This document shows positions 44,938 through 54,664 of a stretch of DNA of 64,000 nucleotides, piece after piece. The DNA comes from Anatilimnocola aggregata. Lineage in GTDB: Bacteria > Planctomycetota > Planctomycetia > Pirellulales > Pirellulaceae. How positions within the stretch are numbered: position 1 is the first letter of the stretch; each line of letters begins with the position of its first letter. Below the pieces are notes generated by a model. It did not search any database and had not been told where the DNA came from. It saw only the letters and a list, made by a program, of their open reading frames with translations. The stretch covers positions 6,944,001-7,008,000 of the forward strand of contig NZ_CP036274.1 in the NCBI RefSeq assembly GCF_007747655.1. The letters are read 5' to 3'. Both the position numbers and the translations under genes were made by a program.

Positions 44938-46332
44938 TTAAGCGATCACTTCCTGCACGACGCGGCCGTGGACGTCGGTTAGGCGGAAGTCGCGGCCGCC
45001 GTAGCGATAGGTGAGTCGCTGGTGGTCGAGACCCATCAGGTGGAGCATGGTGGCGTGCAGGTCGTGCGTGTGAACGCGGCCGTCGATGGCTTCGTAGCCG
45101 TAGTCGTCGGTGCAGCCGTGGGCGATACCACCTTTCACGCCGCCACCGCACATCCACATTGAGTAGCCCTTGTGATTGTGGCCGCGACCATTGCGTGTGG
45201 GGTCATCGGGCGTGCGACCAAACTCGCCACCCCAGACGACGAGCGTGTCTTGGAGCAGGCCACGCTGCTTTAGATCGGCGAGCAGGCCGGCGATGGGCTT
45301 GTCGGTGGCTTTGCTGTTGTTCCCCATGATGGCTTGCAAACTGCCGTGTGCATCCCAGTCGCCGTGGGTGATCTCGAAGTAGCGCACGCCTGCTTCGGCA
45401 AAGCGGCGAGCGAGCAGGCACTGCTTGCCGAACTCGGCAGTGGCCGGTTCGTCAATGCCATAGAGCTTAAGCGTGTCGGCCGTTTCGCTCTTGGTGTCCA
45501 TGACCTGGGGAAACTCGTTCTGCATGCGGAAGGCAAGTTCGTACGCTTCGATCACCCCTTCTAACTTGGGATTTGATTGCTGACTGGCGAGTGAGTCGCG
45601 ATTGAGTTTTTGGATCAGGGCCAGTTGAGCTTGCTGCTCGTCGGGCGCGAGAACTTTGTTCGCTAAATTGCTGACAACGGCCTGGCTAATCCCTTTGCCA
45701 TGTTCGCCGACGGGAGTGCCTTGATAGAGGGCAGGCAGGAATGCGCTGCCGTATTGCCGCGCGGTGCCGCTCTTGGGACTGATGGTGATGAAGCCGGGGA
45801 GCGATTGGTTCTCGCTCCCCAGGCCGTAGAGCGTCCAGGCGCCAATGCTGGGGCGTGTGAATTGAAAACTGCCGGTGTGAAGTTGATCGAGCGCTTGCGG
45901 GTGATTCGGGTTGTCGGTCAGACAGCCGTTGAGCAAGCAGAGGTCGTCGGCATGCTGGGCGACGTTAGGAAACAGTTCCGAGATCCAGAGACCGCTTTGG
46001 CCCCGCTGCTTGAACTCCCAGCGCGAGGCCAGGTACTGCATGTTCGGGTTTTTGTGCGACTGCTTGCCGTCGTCGGCTTGCAGCTTGGGCTTGTGTTCGA
46101 AGGTTTCGACATGCGTCGGCCCACCGTGCATGCAGAGAAAAATAATACGTTTAGCCTTGGCGGCAAAGTGAGGCTGCTTGGGGGCAAGTGGACTCAGTGG
46201 CGCGGCAGCAGCTTGCCCTTCGTTGCACAGGCCAGCCAAGGCGACATAACCAAAGCCACACGAAACGCGCTTCAGCATTTCGCGGCGAGAGAGGGAGCGG
46301 GTGGATTGTCGAGGGCTCATGGCAGATTTCAT
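44938..46332 (-). CDS. DUF1501 protein, second paralogue, Tat-exported
   Basis: 464 residues from ATG 46332, one base after the upstream stop; ATG 46320 is an alternative. The frame is open much further upstream, but that part overlaps the PSD1 gene and is not protein-like. A Tat motif (SRREMLKRVSCGFGY) is followed by DUF1501 landmarks: KRIIFLCMHGGPTHVETFEHKP, GLWISELFPNVAQHADDLC, GDWDAHG, VVWGGEFGRTPDDPTRNGRGHNH, and a C-terminal DHQRLTYRYGGRDFRLTDVHG. It has the same family and C-terminal pattern as the protein at 27096-28562. The function is unknown. It is tightly coupled to the PSD1 gene before it. Confidence 0.92.
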   Translation of the reverse strand: MKSAMSPRQSTRSLSRREMLKRVSCGFGYVALAGLCNEGQAAAAPLSPLAPKQPHFAAKAKRIIFLCMHGGPTHVETFEHKPKLQADDGKQSHKNPNMQYLASRWEFKQRGQSGLWISELFPNVAQHADDLCLLNGCLTDNPNHPQALDQLHTGSFQFTRPSIGAWTLYGLGSENQSLPGFITISPKSGTARQYGSAFLPALYQGTPVGEHGKGISQAVVSNLANKVLAPDEQQAQLALIQKLNRDSLASQQSNPKLEGVIEAYELAFRMQNEFPQVMDTKSETADTLKLYGIDEPATAEFGKQCLLARRFAEAGVRYFEITHGDWDAHGSLQAIMGNNSKATDKPIAGLLADLKQRGLLQDTLVVWGGEFGRTPDDPTRNGRGHNHKGYSMWMCGGGVKGGIAHGCTDDYGYEAIDGRVHTHDLHATMLHLMGLDHQRLTYRYGGRDFRLTDVHGRVVQEVIA

Positions 46333-46333
46333 G

Positions 46334-48835
46334 CTATTGGAGGTACCGGAACTCCGCGCTGGCGTAAAGGCCGTGACAAACGTTCGTCCAAACGATGAGT
46401 TCGTTGTCTTTGCTGCGTTCACGACGACTGGCGATGAATTGCAGCATGGTTTCGCGTTCCGCAGCGGATGGGCCACGAGCGACAAACGTTTGATAAAGCC
46501 AATCGAGTCGTTGGAAATCGTCGAGTTTGCTTTGAGCCAGTACTCGCTCCGCGGCGAGCTTCGACTGCTGCCACATCCAGGGACTGTTGAGCATGAAGAG
46601 AGACTGCGAAGGAATCGTCCGCTCGTCACGTTCGGCGATTAGCAGGTTGGGATCGGCGAAGTCGAAGGTCTGGAGCATTTCGTGCAAGTGCCCGCGCACG
46701 ACCGGGAGATAGACCGTGCGGCGATTCGATTCTTTCGCAAGCTCGACCAGGTTCACCCGCTCTTCGAGCAGTCCGTTCCGCACAAGTCCTGGATGAGGAC
46801 CACGCGGCGGTTGCAAATCGAGAGCGCCGCTCACGGCGAGGACCGCGTCGCGAAAAGGTTCGACTTCCAAACGCCGCGGCGTCATGCGCCAAAGATAGAC
46901 ATTGCCAGCGTCGATGTTGTCGCTGGCAGCAGCGAACTGCGTGCTTAATTGATACGTGCGGCTGAGCATGATTTCCCGAATCAACTGCTTGGTCGACCAC
47001 CCTGAATCCATGAACCGCGTGGCGAGAAAATCGAGCAGTTCCGGATGGCTCGGGCGATCGCCAATCTCGCCGAAATTATCGAGTGTGGTGACAATGCCGC
47101 GGCCAAACAGATTTCGCCAGATACGATTCACCGCCACACGGGCAGGAAGGGGATTATCGCGCGAGACCAGCCAGCGGGCGAGTTCCAAGCGACCACTTTG
47201 ATTGGCAGGCAGCTTGGGTTTGTCGGTGAGTGAGCAGAGGGTGAGAACATCGCGTGGAATGCGATCGCCGGGCTTATCGAATTCTCCCCGAATCCTCAGC
47301 GTGCAATCTTCGGGCTGTGGCAACTCCCTCGCGCCAGGCGTGAAGTCCGGTAGCGGCGGAGCTGCTTCTTCCATCACCTTCACTGCGGCCTTCAGTCGCT
47401 CGCGTTCGGCAAGTTGTACTTTATGAAGTGCCTGCAACTCTTCGAGCTTGGCATCGGGGGTTTCGATGCCTGCCTTTTTCCGCTCGATGTTCATGCCATC
47501 CACTTGCCGCTGTGTGCGGTAGGCCACGACTGCTGCCTGGTCGCGCTGGCCCATCAGTGCCCGCAGTTCATCGCGATATTGAAATGCCGGCTCGCCGAGC
47601 TTTTCCGCTTCAGCCCCAATGGCATAGAGGTGGTAGCGTTTATCGAACGCGGGCTTTTGAAAGAAGGCTGGGCCATAGAGCGTGTCGGTACTGCGAAAGA
47701 TGCCAGCAAGTGCGTAGTACTCTTTGGTCGGAATGGCGTCGAACTTGTGATCGTGGCAGCGAGCACAACTGACGGTAAGGCCCAGGACCGAGCGGGTCGT
47801 CACATCGATCTGCTCGTCGATCAGATCCATCGAAAATAGCTCAGGTGCCGATTCAAACGTCTTCGGTCCCAACGCGAGAAAGGCAGTGGCGATGCGCAGC
47901 CGATCGCGCTCGTCCCTTGTTTCTGCGGGGAGAAGATCGCCGGCCAATTGCTCGATAACGAACTGATCGTAAGGCAGGTCGGCGTTGTAAGCGTCGATGA
48001 CGTAATCGCGATAGTGCCAGGCAAACTGCCAATACATGTTGTTGGCCCGGCCGTTCGAGTCGGCATAGCGGGCCAGGTCGAGCCAATGCCGGCCCCAGCG
48101 TTCGCCATAGCGGGGAGATGCTAAGAGCCGGTCGATCACCGACGTAAACGCTTGGGGCGAATCATCGGCCAGGAAAGCTTGAAGCTCGTCCGCCGTTGGT
48201 GGCAGTCCGGTGAGGTCGAAATAGGCCCGGCGAAGGAGCTGCGACCTATTAGCATCAGCCGCGGGCTGCAGCCCTTTTGCATCGCGGGTTGCTGCGACCA
48301 ATTGATCGATTTCTGTCTTTGCCCAGGACGACGCTTTTAACCTGGTGAGGTTGGGCTTACGCACGGGCTGGAGCGACCACAACTGGCGGGCCTTGGCGAA
48401 ATCGATCTCCTTTTTGATGATCGTTTTCGTTGCTTCCCGTGGGTCGTTCGCACCACTTTCGATCCAGCGCTCGAAGTCGGCAATCACTGCATCGGGCAAT
48501 TTGCCGCTCGGGGGCATTTCGAGGTCTTGGTATTTAAGCGCAGTTAGCAGCAGGCTCTTCGCAGCATCGCCGGGAACCACCGCAGGACCGGTGTCACCCC
48601 CTTTGCGCAGACCGTCGCGACTATCCACCAGCAATCCGGCCCGCAGTTCTTTGATTTCAACCGAATGACATTCGTAGCAGTGCTTCATCAGCACCGGGCG
48701 AATCTTGGCTTCAAAGAACTCGATCGATTTGGGCTCGAAGTCGGCAGCGAAGGTCGCACGGGCGAATAGGCCGACAGCAAGAATCGCTCGCGAGATCTGG
48801 CAGATAGAAGCGGAGAGAGAGGAAAGCCGCGGCAT
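46334..48835 (-). CDS. PSD1/DUF1549/DUF1553 planctomycete cytochrome protein, second paralogue
   Basis: 833 residues, about 200 shorter than the paralogue at 28579-31671 because it lacks most of the middle insert. A signal peptide (1-31) is followed by a heme motif CYECH (53-57), then DUF1549 (LLRRAYFDLTGLPPTADELQAFL, GERWGRHWLDLARYADSNG, and a TVSCARCHDHKFDAIP segment with a second CxxCH), a coiled middle part, and DUF1553 (GRLELARWLVSRDNPLPARVAVNRIWRNLFG, DNFGEIGDRPSHPELLDFLA). The downstream DUF1501 gene begins almost at its stop, so the two form an operon. The role is unproven. Confidence 0.94.
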   Translation of the reverse strand: MPRLSSLSASICQISRAILAVGLFARATFAADFEPKSIEFFEAKIRPVLMKHCYECHSVEIKELRAGLLVDSRDGLRKGGDTGPAVVPGDAAKSLLLTALKYQDLEMPPSGKLPDAVIADFERWIESGANDPREATKTIIKKEIDFAKARQLWSLQPVRKPNLTRLKASSWAKTEIDQLVAATRDAKGLQPAADANRSQLLRRAYFDLTGLPPTADELQAFLADDSPQAFTSVIDRLLASPRYGERWGRHWLDLARYADSNGRANNMYWQFAWHYRDYVIDAYNADLPYDQFVIEQLAGDLLPAETRDERDRLRIATAFLALGPKTFESAPELFSMDLIDEQIDVTTRSVLGLTVSCARCHDHKFDAIPTKEYYALAGIFRSTDTLYGPAFFQKPAFDKRYHLYAIGAEAEKLGEPAFQYRDELRALMGQRDQAAVVAYRTQRQVDGMNIERKKAGIETPDAKLEELQALHKVQLAERERLKAAVKVMEEAAPPLPDFTPGARELPQPEDCTLRIRGEFDKPGDRIPRDVLTLCSLTDKPKLPANQSGRLELARWLVSRDNPLPARVAVNRIWRNLFGRGIVTTLDNFGEIGDRPSHPELLDFLATRFMDSGWSTKQLIREIMLSRTYQLSTQFAAASDNIDAGNVYLWRMTPRRLEVEPFRDAVLAVSGALDLQPPRGPHPGLVRNGLLEERVNLVELAKESNRRTVYLPVVRGHLHEMLQTFDFADPNLLIAERDERTIPSQSLFMLNSPWMWQQSKLAAERVLAQSKLDDFQRLDWLYQTFVARGPSAAERETMLQFIASRRERSKDNELIVWTNVCHGLYASAEFRYLQ

Positions 48836-48970
48836 GCAGAAGCCCAGCAGTAGTTTGGTTGGAGTTTGTCAGGCGGGAACCAGGCAAGTGGTCTGATAGT
48901 ACCCTAACACAGCGATTCGGCAATTTCCACGCGATTCGAACGACGCGTCAGCTGAGAAGCAAGCAGAGGT

Positions 48971-49831
48971 TTACTTTCGCGCTTGATACAACTTCATGGC
49001 TTCGGGCATCCACTCGCGCAGATCGCTGATGCGAGTCTCATGGCTAGGGTGGGTCGAAGCGAACTCAGCAGGTCGCTGACCACCGGCCGTTGCCTGCTGC
49101 ATGCGTTCCCAAAAGTGAATCGACTCTTGCGGATCAAAACCGGCCGCTGCCATCAGCAACAGCCCCATGTGATCGGCCTCCGATTCATGGTCGCGACTAT
49201 ATTTCAGAATGCCGTACTTCGCCCCAGCATTGAGCGTTTTCAAGATCGTCTCACGTTGCGCCGGATCCATCTCGCTGAGCGAACTATTGGCTGAGTTCAG
49301 CAGGATTTCGGCCATTTTCGATTTGGCCATACGCTCGGCACCATGATGGGCCAAGGCATGGGCGATTTCGTGCCCAAGAACCGTGGCCAGTCCTGCTTCG
49401 GTCTCGGCGACCGGGAGAATGCCGGTATAGACAACCATCTTGCCGCCCGGCAAGCAAAAGGCGTTCACTTCCTTGCTATCGACCACTTCCACCGCCCAGT
49501 CCATTTGCTGCGCAGCCTGTTGCGTCGAGGCCAGAAAAGCGGGGTTCTGAGTCGCTGCAACCAAGCGCTGGGCCACGTCCTTCACTTCGGCAACTTCCAT
49601 CCCCATGCGAATCACGCGCGCATCGCTGAGCGTCTCTTCAAACGCTTGCAGCCCGAGCGCCTTCTCTTCTTGCGCGTTCATGGCCACGATCTGCTGCCGG
49701 CCAAATGGCCCCTGCTGACAGCCCCGGAGTGCCATCCAACCAACGGCCACGAGTCCGATGAGGATCGGCGCAAGCTTAATCGCAAATGGGCGACGGCGTT
49801 GCATTCCACCATCGTTGTAACCGGCAGACAT
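48971..49831 (-). CDS. M48-family metalloprotease (LoiP/Oma1-like), membrane-anchored
   Basis: 286 residues, ATG 49831 with GAGG six bases upstream. An N-terminal hydrophobic segment (APILIGLVAVGWMAL) ends in RGC, which could be a lipobox or a simple anchor. The peptidase domain has ALGLQAFEETLSD, VVDSKEVNAFCLPGGKMVVYTGIL, the zinc motif HEIAHALAHH, and the third ligand in ESEADHMGLLLMAAAGFDP, then STHPSHETRI. It likely degrades misfolded outer-membrane or periplasmic proteins. It stands alone, and its start region is divergent from the oxidoreductase. Confidence 0.92.
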   Translation of the reverse strand: MSAGYNDGGMQRRRPFAIKLAPILIGLVAVGWMALRGCQQGPFGRQQIVAMNAQEEKALGLQAFEETLSDARVIRMGMEVAEVKDVAQRLVAATQNPAFLASTQQAAQQMDWAVEVVDSKEVNAFCLPGGKMVVYTGILPVAETEAGLATVLGHEIAHALAHHGAERMAKSKMAEILLNSANSSLSEMDPAQRETILKTLNAGAKYGILKYSRDHESEADHMGLLLMAAAGFDPQESIHFWERMQQATAGGQRPAEFASTHPSHETRISDLREWMPEAMKLYQARK

Positions 49832-50004
49832 CGGTGACCTCGGAGAAAAGAGTTGGGTGGCTGGGGTCGATCAACAATGGAGCTGGAACGACTTGGTTCC
49901 AATTATGCCACTTGGCCGCTGGCGCTGGTATGGTATGTCGAACTGGTTTAGCCTGCATCCCTCTCCCAATTCGCACTCCGCCTTCCGCACCCCAGGAGCT
50001 CGCC

Positions 50005-51357
50005 ATGTCTCGCGTCACGCCCACGACACCTTCTCGCCGTTCCTTCCTGAAAGTTGCCGCCGCGACCACCATTACCGCGCCGTGGTTTGTTCGCACGCTC
50101 AAGTCGGCACCACCCAGCGAGAAGGTTCGCCATGCCAGCTTTGGGGCCTCGGGCATGGCCGCTGCCGACTGGGGAGCGATTTCTCGAGTCCCAAACGTGC
50201 AACTAGTAGCGATTGCCGACGTCGACATGGACCGAGCGAATGCGGCCAAAGCCAAACAGCCCGACTTGCGGGTTTATCAAGACTGGCGCGAACTGCTCGA
50301 TAAGGAACACAAAAATCTCGACAGCGTGAACGTCTCGACCCCCGATCACATGCACGCGCCGATTGGGTTGAGCGCGATGCACTACGGCTTGAACGTTTAC
50401 GGCCAAAAGCCGCTGGCCCACAACGTAAGCGAGTGCCGCCAACTGGCCGAAACCGCGAAGGCCAAAAAGCTGGTGACGCAGATGGGCATTCAAGTCCACA
50501 GCAGTAACGACTACCGCATGGCCGTTCACTTGATCCAAGCGGGTGCAATTGGCCTGGTGAAGGAAGTTCACACCTGGAGCAGTAAGAAGTGGGGCGATTC
50601 GTCCCCACTGCCCGAAACGACCGCCACTCCCCCAGCAGCGCTCGATTGGAACGGCTGGTTAGGCGTGGCTGCCGAGCGGCCTTACATCGGGGGCGGTTAT
50701 TACCACCCCGGCAATTGGCGCAAGCGGCTCGATTTTGGCACCGGCACCTTCGGCGATATGGGCTGCCACATCTACGACCCGGTCTTTGCCGCCCTCGCCC
50801 TCACAGCACCGCTGTCGGTGAAGTCGGATGGTCCCGTGCCCACCGAAACGAACTGGGCCATCGACGCCAAGGTGTTTTACACCTTCCCCGGCAACAAGTT
50901 CACCGAGGGAAAGACGGTAAACGTCACCTGGTACGACGGCGATCAACGGCCGTCCGCTGAGATTGCGGCCCTGCTGGGCGAACGAAAGTTGCCCAGTCAA
51001 GGATCGGTCTTCATTGGCACCAAAGGGCTGATGATTCTGCCTCACGTCAGTGCGCCAATCTTGCTACAGCCAGACGGCAAAGAGGAACTGGCCTTCGAGC
51101 GCCCTAAGCTCGAGCCGGCCAATCACTGGCAGCAGTTTGTTGAAGCCGTTCGCGGCAATGGCACCACTTCCGCCAGCTTCGCATATTCCGGCCCCCTAAC
51201 CGAAGCTGTGCTCCTTGGCGGCGTCGCCTCGCGCTTCAAAGGCGAAACGCTCGAATGGAATGCCGAGAAACTCGCCTTCACCAATCAGCCCGAAGCGAAT
51301 CAGTACTTGAAACGGGAGTATCGGAAGGGCTGGGAAGTTGTGGGAAGTAAAGCCTGA
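50005..51357 (+). CDS. Exported Gfo/Idh/MocA-family oxidoreductase, second copy
   Basis: 450 residues from ATG 50005, with AGGAG six bases upstream; the frame is open further back but only this start gives a Tat signal (SRRSFLKVAAATTITAPWF). NAD-binding domain: FGASGMAAADWGAI and IADVDMDRAN. Then TPDHMHAPIGLSAM, the conserved Lys in YGQKPLAHNVSECR, and VTQMGIQVHSSNDY. The C-terminal domain has the WNGWLGVAAERPYIGGGYYHPGNW region with GTGTFGDMGCHIYDPVFAAL, typical of the planctomycete exported branch. It probably acts on sugars or glycosides outside the cytoplasm. The substrate is unknown. Confidence 0.92.
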   Translation: MSRVTPTTPSRRSFLKVAAATTITAPWFVRTLKSAPPSEKVRHASFGASGMAAADWGAISRVPNVQLVAIADVDMDRANAAKAKQPDLRVYQDWRELLDKEHKNLDSVNVSTPDHMHAPIGLSAMHYGLNVYGQKPLAHNVSECRQLAETAKAKKLVTQMGIQVHSSNDYRMAVHLIQAGAIGLVKEVHTWSSKKWGDSSPLPETTATPPAALDWNGWLGVAAERPYIGGGYYHPGNWRKRLDFGTGTFGDMGCHIYDPVFAALALTAPLSVKSDGPVPTETNWAIDAKVFYTFPGNKFTEGKTVNVTWYDGDQRPSAEIAALLGERKLPSQGSVFIGTKGLMILPHVSAPILLQPDGKEELAFERPKLEPANHWQQFVEAVRGNGTTSASFAYSGPLTEAVLLGGVASRFKGETLEWNAEKLAFTNQPEANQYLKREYRKGWEVVGSKA

Positions 51358-51460
51358 GTAACGAGCGAATTTGCTGAATTGTTCCGCGAGGCGGTCGTAC
51401 CTATACTTGAAGGTGGCCGCTATGAGTTCCGAACCAGGCCCTGAAAAAGGATTGACCTGT

Positions 51461-52873
51461 ATGCCGCTGCCAGCTTGCTCGCTCCGCCCCCGCTCGTGGA
51501 TTGTTCTGTTTCTGGCAATTGGCATCCTTCCTTTAGGTTCTCTCGCCGATCAAGTTCACGGTCAGGAAGCGCCGGCCAAGCCCGCAGAGAAGAAAGAATC
51601 AGTTCCCGAAAAGAAGCCCCCGCAAGATACGCTCGATTACGAACTGCTCCGGCTCTTTACTGATTCGCTCGATCAGGTCGAACGGAACTATGTGAAAGAG
51701 ATCGATCGCCGCGAACTACTCGAAGCGGCGATTAAGGGAATGCTGACAAAACTCGATCCCTACTCAAGTTACATCCCGCCCAACGACCTGGAGAAATTTC
51801 GCAGCAGTGTCGAAAACGAATTTGGCGGCATCGGCATCACTGTCTCGGTCGAGAGTGGCGAGTTGACAATCATCAGCCCGATCTTTCGCACGCCCGCCTT
51901 TAACGCCGGCCTGCGTGGCGGCGACGTCATCATGGAGATCGAGGGTCAGCCCACCAAGGGGATCACGCTCGACGAAGCTGTGAAGCGGATGAAGGGGAAG
52001 ATCGGCACGCCGGTGAAGATCAAGGTGAAGCATGTTTCTGAAGACCGCGTGGCCGAGTTGGAAGTCAAGCGCGAGCTGATTCGGGTCGATTCGGTCATTG
52101 GCGATCATCGCGAGGCCGACTTCACTTGGAACTATTTTCTCGATGGCGATAAGAAGATCGCTTACATCCGCATCACCAATTTTGCCCGCCATACTGCCGA
52201 CGACCTGCGGCAAGTCCTCGGCGACCTGACTAAGGCTGAAATGAAAGGGCTGATTCTTGATCTGCGCTTCAATCCCGGCGGGCTGCTGAGCACCGGCATC
52301 GAAGTCTGCGATCTGTTCGTCGACGAGGGGAAGATCGTCAGCACCGCGGGACGTAACGCCCCCGAGCGAGTCTGGAAGGCGAAGAAGGAAGGTACTTTTG
52401 GCGACGTGCCGATGGTGGTGCTGGTGAATCACTATAGCGCCAGTGCGAGTGAAATCGTGGCCGCTTGTCTGCAAGATCACAACCGCGCCACCGTCATCGG
52501 CGAGCGCAGTTGGGGCAAAGGGAGTGTGCAGAACATCGTGGAACTCGAATCCGGCAAGAGCGCACTCAAGCTGACAACCGCCGGATACTTGCGACCCAGC
52601 GGCAAGAACATTCATCGTCACGAAGGTGACAAAGACGAGGATGAGTGGGGCGTGAAGCCGAACGAAGGCTTTGAAGTGAAAACCTCAAAGGATGAAGACA
52701 CTCGCTGGCTGGAAGATCGCCGCGAACGAGACATGATTCGCGCTCCGAAGGCCGCTGAAGGGGATGCGAAGCCGAGCGAAGCGTTCGTCGACAAGACGCT
52801 CGAAAAGGCTCGCGAGTTCCTGGTCGAGAAGGCCGCCAAAATCGTGGCCGATAAGCAGGCCGCCGCGAAATGA
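51461..52873 (+). CDS. ctpA: C-terminal processing peptidase CtpA (family S41)
   Basis: 470 residues from ATG 51461, with AAGGA nine bases upstream; ATG 51422 is an alternative. Signal peptide 1-35, a Lys/Glu/Pro-rich linker, then DSLDQVERNYVKEIDRREL and MLTKLDPYSSYIPP. A PDZ domain (about 105-185) starts GGIGITVSVESGE. The catalytic domain has the Ser in YSASASEIVAACLQDH and the Lys in WGKGSVQ. It trims or degrades exported proteins from the C-terminus. It is the short CtpA form, distinct from the long Prc at 12515-14623. Its stop overlaps the tsaD start (ATGA), so the two genes are translationally coupled. Confidence 0.93.
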   Translation: MPLPACSLRPRSWIVLFLAIGILPLGSLADQVHGQEAPAKPAEKKESVPEKKPPQDTLDYELLRLFTDSLDQVERNYVKEIDRRELLEAAIKGMLTKLDPYSSYIPPNDLEKFRSSVENEFGGIGITVSVESGELTIISPIFRTPAFNAGLRGGDVIMEIEGQPTKGITLDEAVKRMKGKIGTPVKIKVKHVSEDRVAELEVKRELIRVDSVIGDHREADFTWNYFLDGDKKIAYIRITNFARHTADDLRQVLGDLTKAEMKGLILDLRFNPGGLLSTGIEVCDLFVDEGKIVSTAGRNAPERVWKAKKEGTFGDVPMVVLVNHYSASASEIVAACLQDHNRATVIGERSWGKGSVQNIVELESGKSALKLTTAGYLRPSGKNIHRHEGDKDEDEWGVKPNEGFEVKTSKDEDTRWLEDRRERDMIRAPKAAEGDAKPSEAFVDKTLEKAREFLVEKAAKIVADKQAAAK

Positions 52874-53919
52874 CGGAGCCTGCCCGCGGCCGGCGCTTTT
52901 TGCTGGCGATTGAATCGACCTGCGACGAAACAGCCGCCGCCATCATTACCGACGACTTGCAAGTGTTGTCGTCCGTCGTTGCCTCGCAGGAAGAACTCCA
53001 CCGCCGCTATGCCGGCGTAGTGCCAGAACTGGCGGCCCGCGCCCACGTAGAGCGAATCGTGCCAGTCATCGACGAGGCGATTCGCCGCGCCTCGCTTAAG
53101 CCCGCCGATCTCGACTTGATTGCGGTCGCGCATACTCCGGGCTTAGCGGGCTCGCTGATTGTCGGCGTCTCGGCAGCGAAGGCACTGTCGGTGGCCTTAG
53201 AGAAACCGCTCGTTGCGCTCAATCATTTGCACGCGCACATTTATGCTTGCCGAATGGCCGCCGCGCGCGATGTCTTTCCCTGCCTCGGGCTGATTGTGAG
53301 TGGCGGGCATACCAGTTTGTATCACTGCCGGACTTCGACCGAGTTCGAACCGCTGGGGGGGACCATCGACGATGCCGCGGGCGAGGCCTTCGATAAAGTC
53401 GCCACGCTGCTCGGCCTGTCTTATCCGGGGGGCCCGGCAATTGCCAAAGCTGCGGAACAAGGGAATCCGCGCGCGTATCAATTCCCGCGCGGTTTGCGGG
53501 GCAAGAGTGGCGGCTTCGATTTCAGCTTTAGCGGTTTGAAGACCGCGGTTCGCTATGAAATTTGGGGACCGGGGCAGCCCATCGACGGGCCACCACCACT
53601 GAGCGAACAACAGGTTGCCGATATCGCGGCCAGCTTTCAGTTTGCCGTCGTCGAAAGTCTCGCCGAAAAAACGAAGGCCGCTCTGCAGCACACCCTGTTG
53701 CCCAGGCTGTGCGTTGGTGGCGGTGTGGCTGCGAACCGGCTGCTTCGCACGCGTCTCCGAGAAGTCTGCGACCAGCTGCGAGTCGAGTTGCATTTTGCCC
53801 CGCCAGAGCTATGCACCGACAACGCCGTGATGGGGGCAATTGCCTGGGAAATGTTCGCGGCCGGCAATTTCGCCGACCTGGACCTCGATGTGCTGCCGGG
53901 CCTGGTGCGAAATAAGTAG
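52870..53919 (+). CDS. tsaD: tRNA N6-adenosine threonylcarbamoyltransferase
   Basis: 349 residues. ASKHA-fold TsaD/Gcp/Kae1 family: IESTCDETAAAI at the N-terminus, SSVVASQEELHRRYAGVVPELAARAHVE, and metal-binding HLHAH (NHLHAHIYACR) with VSGGHTSLY. Further on are DDAAGEAFDKVA, GLSYPGGPAI and FSFSGLKTAV, then GGVAANRLLR and DNAVMGAIA. It transfers the threonylcarbamoyl group made by Sua5 (14814-15821) to A37 of ANN-decoding tRNAs. It overlaps the ctpA stop by four bases (ATGA). After its stop comes a 924-base region with repeats and no convincing gene. Confidence 0.97.
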   Translation: MTEPARGRRFLLAIESTCDETAAAIITDDLQVLSSVVASQEELHRRYAGVVPELAARAHVERIVPVIDEAIRRASLKPADLDLIAVAHTPGLAGSLIVGVSAAKALSVALEKPLVALNHLHAHIYACRMAAARDVFPCLGLIVSGGHTSLYHCRTSTEFEPLGGTIDDAAGEAFDKVATLLGLSYPGGPAIAKAAEQGNPRAYQFPRGLRGKSGGFDFSFSGLKTAVRYEIWGPGQPIDGPPPLSEQQVADIAASFQFAVVESLAEKTKAALQHTLLPRLCVGGGVAANRLLRTRLREVCDQLRVELHFAPPELCTDNAVMGAIAWEMFAAGNFADLDLDVLPGLVRNK

Positions 53920-53938
53920 TCGCCGTTGGGGACGATTC

Positions 53939-54256
53939 TTTGTAGCCGTTCTCGCTGGTTGGTAGGGTGGGTCGAATCGCGCTACCGGCTTTCCAATCTC
54001 GCTGGACACAGCCGCGATGAGGCCCACCGTGAGGGAAGGCAGCTTGGCTAATCTCTCTGGCCGCGAAAGCGCTATCGGTGACCGGGTTGACATACATTCA
54101 CTCCTTCAATCTTGTCGGCGCTTTCGCGGAACGCGAGACTGCCACCCTTCAGGACCTCCTTGGTGGGCCTCGTCGCGGTGAACTCGATTGCCATAGCCAA
54201 GACCACTGACGCGACATCGGCCACACCCTACGTGTAACAGCGTAAGCGGCTACAAA
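53939..54256. repeat. 318 bp foldback (long imperfect inverted repeat)
   Basis: The ends are perfect 10-base inverses, TTTGTAGCCG (53939-53948) and CGGCTACAAA (54247-54256). Three nested matches lie on the same axis: TAGGGTG (53963-53969) with CACCCTA (54224-54230); CCGCGATGAGGCCCACC (54012-54028) with GGTGGGCCTCGTCGCGG (54162-54178, one mismatch); and CCGCGAAAGCGC (54061-54072) with GCGCTTTCGCGG (54118-54129). The loop is about 45 bases. The arms of 134 and 139 bases are diverged between these blocks. It could be a MITE-like element or a structured RNA, and it may end the tsaD transcript. Confidence 0.8.
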
Positions 54257-54475
54257 TCTCTCCTGCGTTTGACCGGACTAGTCCTGGGACATGCGTCTAA
54301 TAGAGCGGGGAAGCTCTTTTTCAATTTGGTAGTAACTGCGCGTAATATATGCACATTTTGTCGCATTAACACTGGCGAATAGCGGATGATTACCTTCCCT
54401 AAAAGTCAGCAGCTTATCGCGTTGTATTAGGGAGGTAACCAGCAATCCTCCCCGCAATTCGGCCTGAACAGATTG

Positions 54476-54611
54476 TGGAAATTGAATTCCGGAGCTATCG
54501 GCGTGTTTCAAAGACTTACGGCGACCCGAAAGTGCGCAACTGGCCGCCGAGTAAAGCCTTGCAGGAATCAGGAAACTTTGCACAACAAACAGAATAGCGG
54601 AAATTTCCTGA
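54476..54611. repeat. 136 bp direct repeat, copy 1
   Basis: Pairs with 54665-54800 at a period of 189 bases. The last 100 bases, from GACTTACG to TTTCCTG, differ at about 8 positions between copies, and the first 13 bases are identical. About 24 bases in between are diverged. Inside, GAATCAGGAAA (54565-54575) and TTTCCTGATTC (54604-54614) are perfect inverses around 28 bases, and GGAAATTTCC is a palindrome. A weak minus-strand frame crosses it (54278-54616), which I do not call a gene. Confidence 0.8.
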
Positions 54612-54664
54612 TTCACGGTCGGCTTAGCTGACCAGCGTGCTTACTCGCAACCAGACGGAAATTA

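Noticed and set aside
54278-54616. Minus-strand frame of 112 codons across repeat copy 1
   Set aside because: GTG start without a ribosome site, no recognised family, and it runs through a repeat. Left as part of the repeat description.
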